Counted from the first letter of the stretch, positions 16,801 through 24,814 are shown. The stretch: 64,000 nt of DNA from Stackebrandtia albiflava (GCF_007994225.1 NZ_VLLL01000006.1:434001-498000), one strand, 5' to 3'. Numbers and translations are program-made. The notes: generated by a model from the letters alone, not told the origin.

Positions 16801-19026
16801 ATGAAGACCGACACCGACATCATCGAACTCGACATCGGCGGCATGACGTGCGCGTCGTGCGCCAACCGCATCGAGAAGAAACTCAACCGGATCGACGGCG
16901 TGACCGCCACCGTCAACTACGCCACCGAGAAGGCCACCGCCAACGTCTCACCCGGCGTCACGGCGGAGGACCTGATCGCGGTCGTGGAGAAGACCGGCTA
17001 CACCGCCGCCGCCCCGCGCACCGAACCCGAACCGGAGGCCGGCGAACCCGCCGAGGACCCCGAACTGCGGTCGCTGCGGCAGCGCGTCGTCACCTCCCTC
17101 GTCCTGGCGGTGCCGGTCATCGCGATGGCGATGATCCCGCCGCTGCAGTTCACCAACTGGCAGTGGATGTCCCTGGTACTGGCGGCACCCGTCGTGGTGT
17201 ACGGCGGCTGGCCGTTCCACCGCGCCGCCTGGATCAACCTGCGGCACGGCGCCGCCACCATGGACACCCTGGTGTCGATCGGGACGATCGCCGCGTTCGC
17301 GTGGTCGCTGTGGGCGCTGTTCTTCGGCGATGCCGGGATGCCCGGCATGACCCACGGCTTCGAGTTCACCCTGACCCGGGGCGACGGGGCCTCCGACATC
17401 TACCTGGAGGCCGCCGCCGGAGTCACCGCGTTCATCCTGCTGGGCCGGTACTTCGAGCACCGCGCCAAACAGCGGGCGGGCGGGGCGTTGCGCGCCCTGA
17501 TGAGCATGGGCGCCAAGGACGTCAGCGTGCTGAAGAACGGGCGCGAGACCCGCGTCCCCATCGCGGACCTCGCGGTGGGAGACGAGTTCGTGGTGCGGCC
17601 CGGTGAGAAGATCGCCACCGACGGCGAGGTCGTCGACGGGCACTCCGCCGTGGACGAGAGCATGCTGACCGGCGAGTCGGTGCCCGTCGAGGTGTCGGTG
17701 GGTGACACGGTCACCGGCGCGACCGTCAACTCCGGTGGCCGACTGGTCGTGCGCGCCACCCGCGTCGGCTCCGACACCCAGCTCGCCCAGATGGCGAGGC
17801 TCGTGGAGGAGGCCCAGACCGGCAAGGCGCCCGTGCAGCGGCTCGCCGACCGCATCTCCGGGATCTTCGTGCCCGTGGTGATCGCGCTCGCCGTCGCCAC
17901 CCTCGGCTTCTGGTGGGGAAGCGGCGCGGGGACCACCGCGGCGTTCACCGCCGCGGTCGCCGTCCTCATCATCGCGTGCCCGTGCGCGCTGGGACTGGCG
18001 ACGCCGACCGCCCTCATGGTCGGCACCGGCCGGGGCGCGCAACTGGGCATCCTGGTCGGCGGACCGCAGGTCCTGGAGTCGACGCGCCGGGTCGACACCG
18101 TCGTCCTCGACAAGACCGGCACCGTCACCACGGGTGCCATGGCCGTGGACGAGGTCGTCCCGGTCGACGGCGGCGACGCCGACGAGCTGCTGCGCGTCAC
18201 CGCCGCCGCCGAAGCAGGTTCCGAGCACCCGATCGCCCGCGCGATCACCCGGGCGGGCACCGACCGGTTCGGTGAACTGCCGCCGGTCACCGACTTCGAG
18301 AACCGGCCGGGCCTGGGCATCTCCGCGATGGTCGGGGAACACGCGGTACTGGTCGGGCGGCCGCGGCTGCTCGCCGACTGGTCGGTCACCCTGGACGACG
18401 GCCTGGAGGCGGCCCGCGCCGCCGCCGAGGCCGACGGCAAGACCGTCGTCGCGGTGAGCTGGGACGGTGTCGTGCGCGGCATCGTCGTGGTCGCCGACCA
18501 GGTCAAACCGAGCAGTGCCGAGGCGGTGCGCAGGTTGCGTGACCTCGGGTTGCGGCCGGTGCTGCTCACCGGCGACAACCGGGCCGCGGCGGAGGCGGTC
18601 GCCCGCGGCGTCGGCATCGACGAGGTTCACGCCGAGGTCATGCCCGCCGACAAGGTGGACGTGGTCAAGGCCCTGCAGGCCGACGGCCGGGTCGTGGCGA
18701 TGGTCGGGGACGGCGTCAACGACGCCGCCGCCTTGGCACAGGCCGACCTGGGTATCGCGATGGGCACCGGCACCGACGTGGCGATCGAGGCGAGTGACCT
18801 GACCCTGGTCCGTGGCGACCTGCTGGTGGCCGCCGACGCGATCCGGCTGTCGCGGCGCACCCTGCGGGTCATCAAGGGCAACCTGTTCTGGGCGTTCGCG
18901 TACAACGTGGCGGGGCTGCCGTTGGCGGCGCTGGGACTGCTCGCGCCGATGATCGCCGGGGCGGCCATGGCCTTCTCGTCGGTGTTCGTGGTGGGCAACA
19001 GCCTGCGGCTGCGCCGCTTCAAGTGA
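16801..19026 (+). CDS. copA: Cu(I)-exporting P1B-type ATPase
   Basis: 741 residues, full length for CopA. One N-terminal HMA domain has GMTCASC at about residues 14-20. Six to eight membrane helices include the metal-site CPC ([13 protein letters not shown]) at about residue 391. The phosphorylation motif DKTGT lies at about 437, the TGD block (LLTGDN) at about 588, and GDGVND at about 637. All P-type catalytic motifs are intact, so it should pump Cu(I) out of the cell using ATP. It lies 76 bases behind copZ under the same operators. Confidence 0.96.
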   Translation: MKTDTDIIELDIGGMTCASCANRIEKKLNRIDGVTATVNYATEKATANVSPGVTAEDLIAVVEKTGYTAAAPRTEPEPEAGEPAEDPELRSLRQRVVTSLVLAVPVIAMAMIPPLQFTNWQWMSLVLAAPVVVYGGWPFHRAAWINLRHGAATMDTLVSIGTIAAFAWSLWALFFGDAGMPGMTHGFEFTLTRGDGASDIYLEAAAGVTAFILLGRYFEHRAKQRAGGALRALMSMGAKDVSVLKNGRETRVPIADLAVGDEFVVRPGEKIATDGEVVDGHSAVDESMLTGESVPVEVSVGDTVTGATVNSGGRLVVRATRVGSDTQLAQMARLVEEAQTGKAPVQRLADRISGIFVPVVIALAVATLGFWWGSGAGTTAAFTAAVAVLIIACPCALGLATPTALMVGTGRGAQLGILVGGPQVLESTRRVDTVVLDKTGTVTTGAMAVDEVVPVDGGDADELLRVTAAAEAGSEHPIARAITRAGTDRFGELPPVTDFENRPGLGISAMVGEHAVLVGRPRLLADWSVTLDDGLEAARAAAEADGKTVVAVSWDGVVRGIVVVADQVKPSSAEAVRRLRDLGLRPVLLTGDNRAAAEAVARGVGIDEVHAEVMPADKVDVVKALQADGRVVAMVGDGVNDAAALAQADLGIAMGTGTDVAIEASDLTLVRGDLLVAADAIRLSRRTLRVIKGNLFWAFAYNVAGLPLAALGLLAPMIAGAAMAFSSVFVVGNSLRLRRFK

Positions 19027-19034
19027 TACACGGC

Positions 19035-19076
19035 AGGGGCACCGACACCCACGGTCCGGGTGGTGTCGGTGCCCCT
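19035..19076 (+). terminator. terminator after copA
   Basis: A long stem AGGGGCACCGACACC / GGTGTCGGTGCCCCT with a small loop begins about 8 bases after the stop and is followed by TGTT. Confidence 0.8.
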
Positions 19077-19221
19077 TGTTCGGTGACGGATGGGGAGGCG
19101 GCGCCCGCCCGGGCATGGCGACGTTCGCCGGGGTGGACATGTGGTCACCGCCGTTACGCCTTACGGCGTTCGTCACCGGGCGGGTGGCGTTAGGTCTTGC
19201 GGGCGCCGTTCCCCGCCGGCA

Positions 19222-19416
19222 TCACGCGAGGATGCAGGCGTTGTAGGACGGGTAGACGCCGATCGTCACGACGCGCCCGTTGACGACGCAGTTCTTGTAC
19301 CAGGTGCGGGGGGTTATCCGTTTGCAGTCGCATTCGCGGGCCTCGGCGTTCCCCTGCCGGAGGATGCCGTCCAGGGCGCGGTCGGCGGTGCGGCGGATGC
19401 CGTCGATGATTCTCAT
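19222..19416 (-). CDS. small four-Cys peptide, paralogue 1
   Basis: 64 residues, not a recognised family. A basic amphipathic N-terminal helix (MRIIDGIRRTADRAL) leads to CDC at about 29-31, then NC, VVNGRVVTIGVYP and a last Cys near the end. The gene is about 60 percent identical to the next one upstream over its whole length, and the four Cys and the NGR-V-IG-YP core are conserved. AGGAG lies five bases before the ATG. There is no hydrophobic signal sequence, so export by the Sec path is not evident. Probably transcribed with paralogue 2. Confidence 0.72.
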   Translation of the reverse strand: MRIIDGIRRTADRALDGILRQGNAEARECDCKRITPRTWYKNCVVNGRVVTIGVYPSYNACILA

Positions 19417-19501
19417 GTGGACTCCTGTTCGGTGGTGTGACGCGGCCTCCGCGAAACGGGATACGGTGCGGTGGTGCGTCACAGTGGACGGGGTCAGCGC
19501 G

Positions 19502-19693
19502 TCAGGCGGTGAGGCAGCGGCTCTGCGTGGGGTACGTGCCGATGACCACGATGCGGCCGTTGATGACGCAGCGCTTCTGCCAGCCGCCGGAGACCCTGAC
19601 GCAGTCGCATTCGCGGGCGGCGGCCGATCCCTGCCGGATCACCGCGTCCAGTGCGTTGTCGGCGGTCTTCCGAATCCGGTCGAACATCTTCAT
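19502..19693 (-). CDS. small four-Cys peptide, paralogue 2
   Basis: 63 residues, a paralogue of the downstream gene. Shared features are IRKTADNALD near the N-terminus, RQG, ARECDC, a Cys in CVINGR, VIGTYP and a final Cys three residues from the end. GGGAG lies five bases before the ATG at 19693; a start at 19705 is possible but has no ribosome site. The two genes lie in tandem, 85 bases apart, behind one promoter. The conserved Cys spacing suggests a disulphide-bonded or metal-binding mini-protein. Its function is unknown. Confidence 0.72.
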   Translation of the reverse strand: MKMFDRIRKTADNALDAVIRQGSAAARECDCVRVSGGWQKRCVINGRIVVIGTYPTQSRCLTA

Positions 19694-19737
19694 GGCGACT
19701 CCCACGGTTCTCGTTGAGGGAAGGGGGAACGCGCGTC

Positions 19738-19767
19738 AACGTACCCAGCGCCACATTTCGCGAGCAA
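19738..19767 (-). promoter_or_regulatory. promoter of the twin peptide genes
   Basis: On the minus strand TTGCTC (19767-19762), an 18-base spacer and TACGTT (19743-19738) form a sigma-70-type promoter, giving a leader of about 40 bases before the first peptide. Confidence 0.5.
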
Positions 19768-19932
19768 CTGTTAGGAAGATGTCCGGAAGGTCGGCTGGCG
19801 AACCGGTCCGAAGCGGACGCCGGCTCCGGAGGACGGCCCGATCCAGAGCTGCCGAAACATCGGACTGTCCGGCCCGGAACGCTCAGACGGCGATCGGGCG
19901 CGCAGCAGACCAGCAGGTGCGAAGTCGGCCTC

Positions 19933-20682
19933 TCAGGCGTCCCTGCCGTCCATGGGGCCGAACACCGCCAGCGCGTCGAGGTCGGAGTTGCGGGCGCGGA
20001 CGTACTCGTCGGCCCACGCCGCGCCACCCGGGTATCCCGACTCGGCGATCCGGCGACACGCGGCGTCGTAGTCGAACTCGGTGCGGCGCAGCGTCACCCC
20101 CGGCCCCAGCATTCCCCAGTGGGCGCCCGGGCGACCGTACGGCATGCCCACACTGCCCGGGTTGACGACCAGTATCCCGTGGGTCAGCCGGACGAACGGC
20201 ATGTGCGTGTGCCCGCACACCACCGCGTCGATCGCCGGGTCCAGCGTGCTCAACACCTCGCCCCACCGGTCGGGCCGCGAGTCCACCAGCGCCACCTCGG
20301 TGTCGTTGCGGGGCGTCGCGTGGCAGAACAACACCTCACCGACGCCCGCCACACTCAACCGGGCCTCGGTGGGCATGGTCCGCAGCAGCTCCAGGTGCTC
20401 CGGGGTGAGCCGCCGGTACGCCCACGGGTCCACGGGGATCTTCGGGGGCTCGCCCGAGGTGGCGGCGGCCAGCATCTCCCGGTCGCCGTTGCCCCGCACC
20501 CACACCACCCGGTCTCCGAGCGTGAGAAGCGTGTCGAACACCTCGGCGGCCTGCGGGCCGGCGATGATGTCGCCGGTCAACACGATCCGTTCGGCGGCGG
20601 CGACGTCGGGTTCGGCGAGCACCGCGTCCAGCGCGGGCGCGACCCCGTGAATGTCCGACAGGACGGCTACCCGATTCCACAT
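19933..20682 (-). CDS. metallophosphoesterase (calcineurin-like, YfcE type)
   Basis: 249 residues. The metal-site motifs are in order: SDIHG at about residues 9-13, GD in VLTGDI at about 36-38, GNGD in VRGNGDRE at about 65-68, and the late GHTHMP at about 150. These are the hallmarks of small phosphodiesterases of the YfcE/MJ0936 group. It should hydrolyse phosphodiesters or phosphoproteins in the cytoplasm with two metal ions. The start is fixed by TACCGT seven bases before the ATG (leaderless). Single gene. Confidence 0.88.
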   Translation of the reverse strand: MWNRVAVLSDIHGVAPALDAVLAEPDVAAAERIVLTGDIIAGPQAAEVFDTLLTLGDRVVWVRGNGDREMLAAATSGEPPKIPVDPWAYRRLTPEHLELLRTMPTEARLSVAGVGEVLFCHATPRNDTEVALVDSRPDRWGEVLSTLDPAIDAVVCGHTHMPFVRLTHGILVVNPGSVGMPYGRPGAHWGMLGPGVTLRRTEFDYDAACRRIAESGYPGGAAWADEYVRARNSDLDALAVFGPMDGRDA

Positions 20683-20874
20683 GCCGCCCACGGTAGGCGC
20701 AACCGAGGACCTGACGGAAGGGGATTCTGCCGTCGGCAGAGGCCCGTCACCTCCCGCAGGACATGTCGTGACCACGTGGCCGCCCCACCCGGGGTGGCTC
20801 CGACCGGCTCCGGCGTTCGCCCGTCGAAACCACCCGTCCTCGGCGGGGAGGAAGCGGACACCCCGGCAACCCGG

Positions 20875-20904
20875 TTGGCGATATCCGGGATCGGCCCGTA
20901 TGAT
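20875..20904 (+). promoter_or_regulatory. promoter of tRNA-Trp
   Basis: TTGGCG (20875-20880), an 18-base spacer and TATGAT (20899-20904), a near-consensus -10, precede the tRNA by about 32 bases. Confidence 0.6.
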
Positions 20905-20936
20905 GATTCGAGCCGACGGTTCGCCGTCAGCGGTAT

Positions 20937-21012
<76 letters not shown>

Positions 21013-21020
21013 CGTGAACG

Positions 21021-21055
21021 GCCCGCCACCTGGGAGAACTCCCGAGGTGGCGGGC
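21021..21055 (+). terminator. terminator after tRNA-Trp
   Basis: A near-perfect stem GCCCGCCACCTGGGAG / CTCCCGAGGTGGCGGGC starts nine bases after the tRNA and is followed by TGTTT. Confidence 0.85.
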
Positions 21056-21367
21056 TGTTTCGTTGCCCGGAAGAGAGCCGGGGGTGTACGAAAGGGTGTG
21101 GCCACCTCGGGCGCGACGCCCGTCCGATACCTCCCGTGACGTCCGACACCGACCTGGCGGGGCACTCGCCGCCGCGTATTCCAGGGCTCGTAGGTGTCCG
21201 AGTCCGCCGCGTCACCGGCACACCCGTCGCATACCTCAGATCCGGCGGTGGGCCGCGTGTCGTCCAGGAGGCACCGAACCGTCGAATGGCCCCCGAGCGC
21301 GAACCACCCACAGAAGCAACGCCCCCACCATCCGGTATGGACGGCGGGGGCGTGTCGGTGTTTCGCG
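21056..21367. other. intergenic stretch without a gene
   Basis: No convincing reading frame. Near 21320-21355 the arms ACGCCCCC and GGGGGCGT form a hairpin just beyond the stop of the minus-strand secreted protein gene, its likely terminator. Confidence 0.5.
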
Positions 21368-21781
21368 TCAGGCGACGCTGAAGTAGAAGTCCCGGTCCTT
21401 GTAGGCGCTGCCGGTACCGGTGGTGACGAGGACGGTCTCGGCGTCGTTGCCGCAGGTCGAGGTCGGGTGCGTGTCGACGTAGATCTCGCTGTCCCACGGC
21501 GCGTTGTTGCGCAGGACCGCGGTCGGCACGAGCTCGGTCACCGGTTTCACGACGTCCAGTTTGAGGCAGTACTTGCCCGTGCCCGGCTTGGTGACGGTCA
21601 CGTTCTTCGCGTTCCGGACAGTGCCGTCGGCGGCGACCTCCGCGGCGGCCTGCGCGTAAGGCGCATAGATCTCCAGGACCGGGTCGGCGTCGGCGGTGGC
21701 GGTTCCGGCCACCGCGATCGAGCCGATCACCGCGGTCGCGACGGCGGCCGAGACGCGCTTGGCGAAGCTGGGCATGGACAT
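21368..21781 (-). CDS. small secreted protein of unknown function
   Basis: 137 residues. A classical signal peptide covers residues 1-31 (basic MPSFAKR, then VSAAVATAVIGSIAVAGTA, cleavage after ATA-DA). The mature part of about 105 residues has two Cys (KYCLKL and TSTCGN) that could form a disulphide and ends in a beta-like DRDFYFSVA. No family is recognised. It should be exported by Sec and folded outside. The second Met (MPSF) may be the true start. It is monocistronic with a hairpin after the stop. Confidence 0.78.
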   Translation of the reverse strand: MSMPSFAKRVSAAVATAVIGSIAVAGTATADADPVLEIYAPYAQAAAEVAADGTVRNAKNVTVTKPGTGKYCLKLDVVKPVTELVPTAVLRNNAPWDSEIYVDTHPTSTCGNDAETVLVTTGTGSAYKDRDFYFSVA

Positions 21782-22025
21782 GGTTCCCCCTGTGATTGAG
21801 ATGGGTGGTGACCGGGACAGGCATGGGTACCGGCCCGGTTTTCGAGCACCCAGACCGTAACCATCGGCCCGTTCGGCGGCAGAGTGAAACGCGCGCGACG
21901 ATTTGTCACTTATCCGACAGAACGGACATTCGTCCGGGCGGCCGCGCGTCGCTCGCGGGATGGGTTCATCCGTACAGGTGTGAACCCATCCGAGCCGAGG
22001 CCCTCACCGGTCGCCTCCCGGCTCT

Positions 22026-22128
22026 GCCTTGGGTGGTCGGGGGCTCGTGCGTGCCGTCGAGAAGCGCCGAAAAACCGGACATCAGGGCTTATTCGAGGCA
22101 CATCGATGGGCCTCAGGCCACCCAAGGC
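22026..22128. repeat. small terminal-inverted-repeat element, copy 1
   Basis: A 103-base segment bounded by GCCTTGGGTGGTC and GGCCACCCAAGGC (12 of 13 positions pair). Its inner part (22077-22110, around CTTATTCGAGGCACATCGA) matches copy 2 at 22719-22801 in inverted orientation. It contains no gene. The surrounding gap 21782-22255 shows nothing else. Confidence 0.6.
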
Positions 22129-22255
22129 GCGGAGAGGGGTTACGAGACGGGTAAGGCGACGGCCGAAGAGATGACGTCATGCGGTGACCGACCGACCGCC
22201 TCCTGAGAGTTCCCGTGCGGTTCCGTCGAGAAGACCGCCGCCGGTGCGTACGGTG

Positions 22256-22423
22256 TCATTGCACCGCGCGCAGTAGGGCGGTGAAGTCGGTGCGTTCCAG
22301 GGCGAGGCTGCCGAGTTCGGGGGCTTTGCTGTCTCTCACCTCCACGGGGCCGGTCACGCGGACCTCGACGCAGTTGCCCGTGTTGGCACCGCTTCGGCTC
22401 GACTTGCGCCATCTGCCGGTCAT
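22256..22423 (-). CDS. DUF397 domain protein (solo)
   Basis: 55 residues, typical for DUF397. It begins MTGRWRKSSRSGANTGNCVE and contains VRDSK and the closing FTALLRAV. DUF397 proteins are usually encoded directly behind an XRE regulator and are thought to act with it, perhaps like an antitoxin or partner protein. Here it stands alone; its closest kin is the DUF397 gene at 22885, which does have an XRE partner. GGAGGG lies upstream of the ATG at a wide spacing. Confidence 0.85.
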   Translation of the reverse strand: MTGRWRKSSRSGANTGNCVEVRVTGPVEVRDSKAPELGSLALERTDFTALLRAVQ

Positions 22424-22611
22424 GTGAGGGCTCCCTCCGGGAAGGTGGCGGTCGTCGGCTCCGCCGCGTATGTCCTCAACGTAGTGGCTATGGGCGTGAC
22501 ACCGTGAGGCCGCGCGAAGGATGTGGCACGAATGGATGCGGCCCGCGCCGGGAGAGGTCCCGCGCCGGGGTTCGCAGACTGGAAGCCCCGGCAGATGACA
22601 CTGGAGGACCC

Positions 22612-22758
22612 ATGTCCATCACTCGTCGTCGCGCCGGTGCGCTCGCCTGCGCGGCCATGACCGGCATGTCGGCGGCCCGTGGCATGTGTCCTCAATGTAG
22701 TGATGAGGGCTGTGACACGGCTTGGTTGGCCGTACGACGATCGACATGCCTCGAATAG
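22612..22758 (+). CDS. short ORF with signal-peptide-like start, possibly truncated
   Basis: 48 codons. GGAGGACCC sits just before the ATG, and the N-terminus (SITRRRAGALACAAMTGM) looks like the start of a Tat- or Sec-exported protein. The remaining residues hold four Cys. Its last third overlaps the inverted-repeat element copy 2, so this may be the stump of a gene cut by that element. It could also be chance. Confidence 0.25.
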   Translation: MSITRRRAGALACAAMTGMSAARGMCPQCSDEGCDTAWLAVRRSTCLE

Positions 22759-22801
22759 GCTCTTATGTCCGATTGTTGCCGGTCGTATGACCAACCAAGC
22801 C
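22719..22801. repeat. small terminal-inverted-repeat element, copy 2
   Basis: An 83-base segment with ends GGCTTGGTTGGCC and GACCAACCAAGCC. On the minus strand it reads CGGACATAAGAGCCTATTCG, matching copy 1 (CGGACATCAGGGCTTATTCG). A further CCAACCAAGCC lies at 22812-22822. Confidence 0.6.
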
Positions 22802-22817
22802 GGCATTTTGCCCAACC

Positions 22818-22859
22818 AAGCCGATGCGGCCCGCGTTCGGGTGCGGGCCGCATCGGCTT
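22818..22859 (-). terminator. terminator of the XRE-DUF397 operon
   Basis: A 17-bp perfect stem (AAGCCGATGCGGCCCGC / GCGGGCCGCATCGGCTT) with an 8-base loop begins about 25 bases after the DUF397 stop on the minus strand. Confidence 0.85.
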
Positions 22860-22884
22860 GATGTGTTGCGGGTGCGCTTCGCTG

Positions 22885-23061
22885 CTATCCCACCGAGCGC
22901 AGAAGGGCGACGAAGTCGGTTCGGGACATTTCCAAGATCGGAGAGCGGTCGCCCATCTTGGAATCCCGGATCTCTGGGGTGCCTGCGTGCATCCGAGCTT
23001 CCACACAGTTTCCACCGGTGGAAGGGCTACGGCTCGACTTGCGCCACTTGCCAGGCGTCAT
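22885..23061 (-). CDS. DUF397 domain protein, partner of the XRE regulator
   Basis: 58 residues: MTPGKWRKSSRSPSTGGNCV at the start, IRDSK in the middle and FVALLRSVG at the end, all DUF397 hallmarks. Its ATG overlaps the TGA of the XRE gene by ATGA, so the two are translationally coupled. In actinobacteria such pairs regulate development or act locally; the exact role is not known. Confidence 0.92.
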   Translation of the reverse strand: MTPGKWRKSSRSPSTGGNCVEARMHAGTPEIRDSKMGDRSPILEMSRTDFVALLRSVG

Positions 23062-23876
23062 TTCAAGTACTCCTCTATCGGCTGGGCTCTAGTCCAGACC
23101 ATCTCGAAGATGGCCCTGTGACGAGACACTACGTCGGAGTCTTCGACGTAGCGACACCCGTCAGCGGCTTCAATGAACACGAACGGAACGCCGACGCCTT
23201 CCGGGCTGTCGATGGGGTCGATAATCGTGAAACCCCCGATCATGCTCGCGTGAAGCCGGGTGAGGACACGGACTTCCACGCTCGGCAATGCGTCGAGTTC
23301 TTGCAACCGGTTTAGTTGGCCGCTTTGAACCTCCGGAAGGTCATCGAGATAGCTGAGCGAGGACTGGCCCAGCACCAGGCGGATGGTGGGTACCGGATCG
23401 GTGAACACGAGTTCGTGTCTTTGGCGCCATGTCCGTTCGACCATTTCGGGAGTGGCAGAGGGACTGACCGGCGGGAGCTCGACGGCTTGTACCGCCCGCA
23501 GGTATTCCATTGTCTGAGCCAAAGCGGGAATGAGATCGAGTTCAACAACGTCGATGGAGGTCGCGGACATCTCGGCTTCATAGAGTGTGCGCAGTTCAGG
23601 AGACAGCTTTGCACTCTCCCAGATGCCCTGCTGTCCGGCTTGCATCAGGAGCCCGGTCATGCGTCCGATCTCGGCGGATGATGCGTTGTAGAGGCGGGCG
23701 AGCATCATCAGATCGGACCTTCGAGGTGATGATTTCGCCTTCTCCCACCGACCGACGGTCGTGGGGTCGCATCCGATTTCGGCTGCGGCGGCGTCAAGCG
23801 TGACGCCGCTCGCGCGGCGCAGCCGTCGCATCATTTGAGCGAGTGTGTGGCGGGCGAGAGCCGGTGTCTTGGACAT
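23058..23876 (-). CDS. XRE family regulator with DUF5753 domain
   Basis: 272 residues. A helix-turn-helix occupies about residues 8-65 (ARHTLAQMMRRLRRASGVTL, then CDPTTVGRWEKAKSSPRRSDL). The C-terminal DUF5753 region (about 95-265) includes MEYLRAVQAV, WRQRHELVF and GQSSLSYL. This is the standard actinobacterial XRE/DUF5753 regulator paired with DUF397. The start at 23876 gives the usual distance to the HTH. An upstream 9-bp inverted repeat may be its own operator. It faces the three-ORF operon that begins at 24072. Confidence 0.88.
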   Translation of the reverse strand: MSKTPALARHTLAQMMRRLRRASGVTLDAAAAEIGCDPTTVGRWEKAKSSPRRSDLMMLARLYNASSAEIGRMTGLLMQAGQQGIWESAKLSPELRTLYEAEMSATSIDVVELDLIPALAQTMEYLRAVQAVELPPVSPSATPEMVERTWRQRHELVFTDPVPTIRLVLGQSSLSYLDDLPEVQSGQLNRLQELDALPSVEVRVLTRLHASMIGGFTIIDPIDSPEGVGVPFVFIEAADGCRYVEDSDVVSRHRAIFEMVWTRAQPIEEYLK

Positions 23877-23896
23877 GCAGATAGCTTCGCATGGGG

Positions 23897-23931
23897 CAGC
23901 CTGCACTGAACAAGCGGTGGATTGCAGGCTG
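23897..23931. promoter_or_regulatory. candidate operator upstream of the XRE gene
   Basis: CAGCCTGCA (23897-23905) and TGCAGGCTG (23923-23931) are perfect inverted arms separated by 17 bases, just upstream of the start. A second palindrome, GTGACTGTGGTCAC (23950-23963), lies between the divergent genes. Confidence 0.45.
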
Positions 23932-24071
23932 CGCGGCATGTTCCGTTGCGTGACTGTGGTCACTTAAGGTGATGACTGTGGGCGATGCGGTGAGTGCGCG
24001 CTCACCGAGGGGGCCGGGCACGCTAGCGACGCGCCCGGCCCGTGGACCATCCACAGTGATCGGAGTCAGTC

Positions 24072-24257
24072 ATGGACGGCAATCACAGGATACGTGGCGA
24101 GGCGGTGACGGTCCGCCGCCGCCCGCCCGCCCAGATTTCACATGGCGGACGCGAACACTGGAAGGATCCGTTCACCGGCCGCCGCTGCTGGGTCTGCGGC
24201 GAGCGATGGCCCTGCGATCCGGCGTGGCGCGCGGCGGAGCGGGCGGTGGGACGATGA
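24072..24257 (+). CDS. small Cys-containing protein, first gene of a three-ORF operon
   Basis: 61 residues. A basic N-terminal half is followed by DPFTGRRCWVCGERWPC, a CxxC pair plus a third Cys that could bind zinc. GGAG lies seven bases before the ATG. Its TGA overlaps the next ATG (ATGA). Small proteins of this type commonly lie next to XRE/DUF397 genes in actinobacteria, but I know no function. Divergent to the XRE gene. Confidence 0.6.
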   Translation: MDGNHRIRGEAVTVRRRPPAQISHGGREHWKDPFTGRRCWVCGERWPCDPAWRAAERAVGR

Positions 24258-24562
24258 CCGCCGATCCCGTGACGGACGTCGTATGGGGCGGCCTCACCGT
24301 GTACGGGACGTTCCGGGTGTCGGAGGCGCGGCAGGTCCTCACCGTGACCTCGGCGCCGACCGCCGAGCACACCATCCGGGTGTGGGGCGTCTGGCGCGGC
24401 TCCCGTGTCCTCATCCTCACCATCTCCTGTCCCGGAACGTGCCCGGAGGCGCGGTGGGGTGCCGGATGGGTGGACAACCCGCCGGACTGGCGGCGCGACA
24501 TCGAGAACGGGGCCGTCGCCGTGTACCGGCGGTGGATCGCCGAACGGGGGCGGACGCCATGA
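24254..24562 (+). CDS. hypothetical protein, second gene of a three-ORF operon
   Basis: 102 residues, coupled to both neighbours by ATGA overlaps. It is rich in short beta-like segments (VWGGLTVYGTFRV, HTIRVWGVWRGSRVLIL) and ends with a basic helix (VYRRWIAERG). Two Cys (SCPGTC) are present. No signal peptide or membrane segment and no family recognised. Confidence 0.62.
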   Translation: MTADPVTDVVWGGLTVYGTFRVSEARQVLTVTSAPTAEHTIRVWGVWRGSRVLILTISCPGTCPEARWGAGWVDNPPDWRRDIENGAVAVYRRWIAERGRTP

Positions 24563-24717
24563 CGGCCACGACGACACCGACCGTCACCTGCCCCGCCTGC
24601 CGGACCGCGCGGCGCGACGACTGCGCCATCTGCGGGGGCCGTGGCTGGGTGGCGTTCCGAGACCTCGTCCACGACCGGGTGTCCACACCCGGCCACGGTG
24701 TCACCGTCCGCCCGTGA
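24559..24717 (+). CDS. mini zinc-finger protein, third gene of a three-ORF operon
   Basis: 52 residues. The core CPACRTARRDDCAICGGRGW carries CxxC, a further Cys and CxGGxGxW, which resembles one half of a DnaJ-type zinc finger. It is coupled to the preceding gene by ATGA. Probably binds zinc; whether it contacts nucleic acid or protein is unknown. Two hairpins follow. Confidence 0.62.
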   Translation: MTATTTPTVTCPACRTARRDDCAICGGRGWVAFRDLVHDRVSTPGHGVTVRP

Positions 24718-24724
24718 CACCTCG

Positions 24725-24803
24725 GGCCGCCCGTCGGCCGCCACCGGCGGGCGGCCTTCCCGGACACGCCACGGGGCCGGTCCGAATCACCCGGACCGGC
24801 CCC
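24725..24803. terminator. pair of hairpins between convergent genes
   Basis: GGCCGCCCG / CGGGCGGCC (24725-24756) and GGGGCCGGTCCG / CGGACCGGCCCC (24773-24803). They serve the three-ORF operon and the convergent ABC transporter operon. Confidence 0.75.
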
Positions 24804-24814
24804 GAGACGGTGGT

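Noticed and set aside
16948-19176. Very long antisense open frames opposite copA, the PH-domain genes, the flotillin gene and the protease/DUF998 region
   Set aside because: They are complements of GC3-rich coding frames, with low-complexity Arg/Gly/Pro/Asp products and no initiation signals.
24254-24717. Toxin-antitoxin reading of the three-ORF operon
   Set aside because: None of the products resembles a known toxin or antitoxin; size and coupling alone are not enough.
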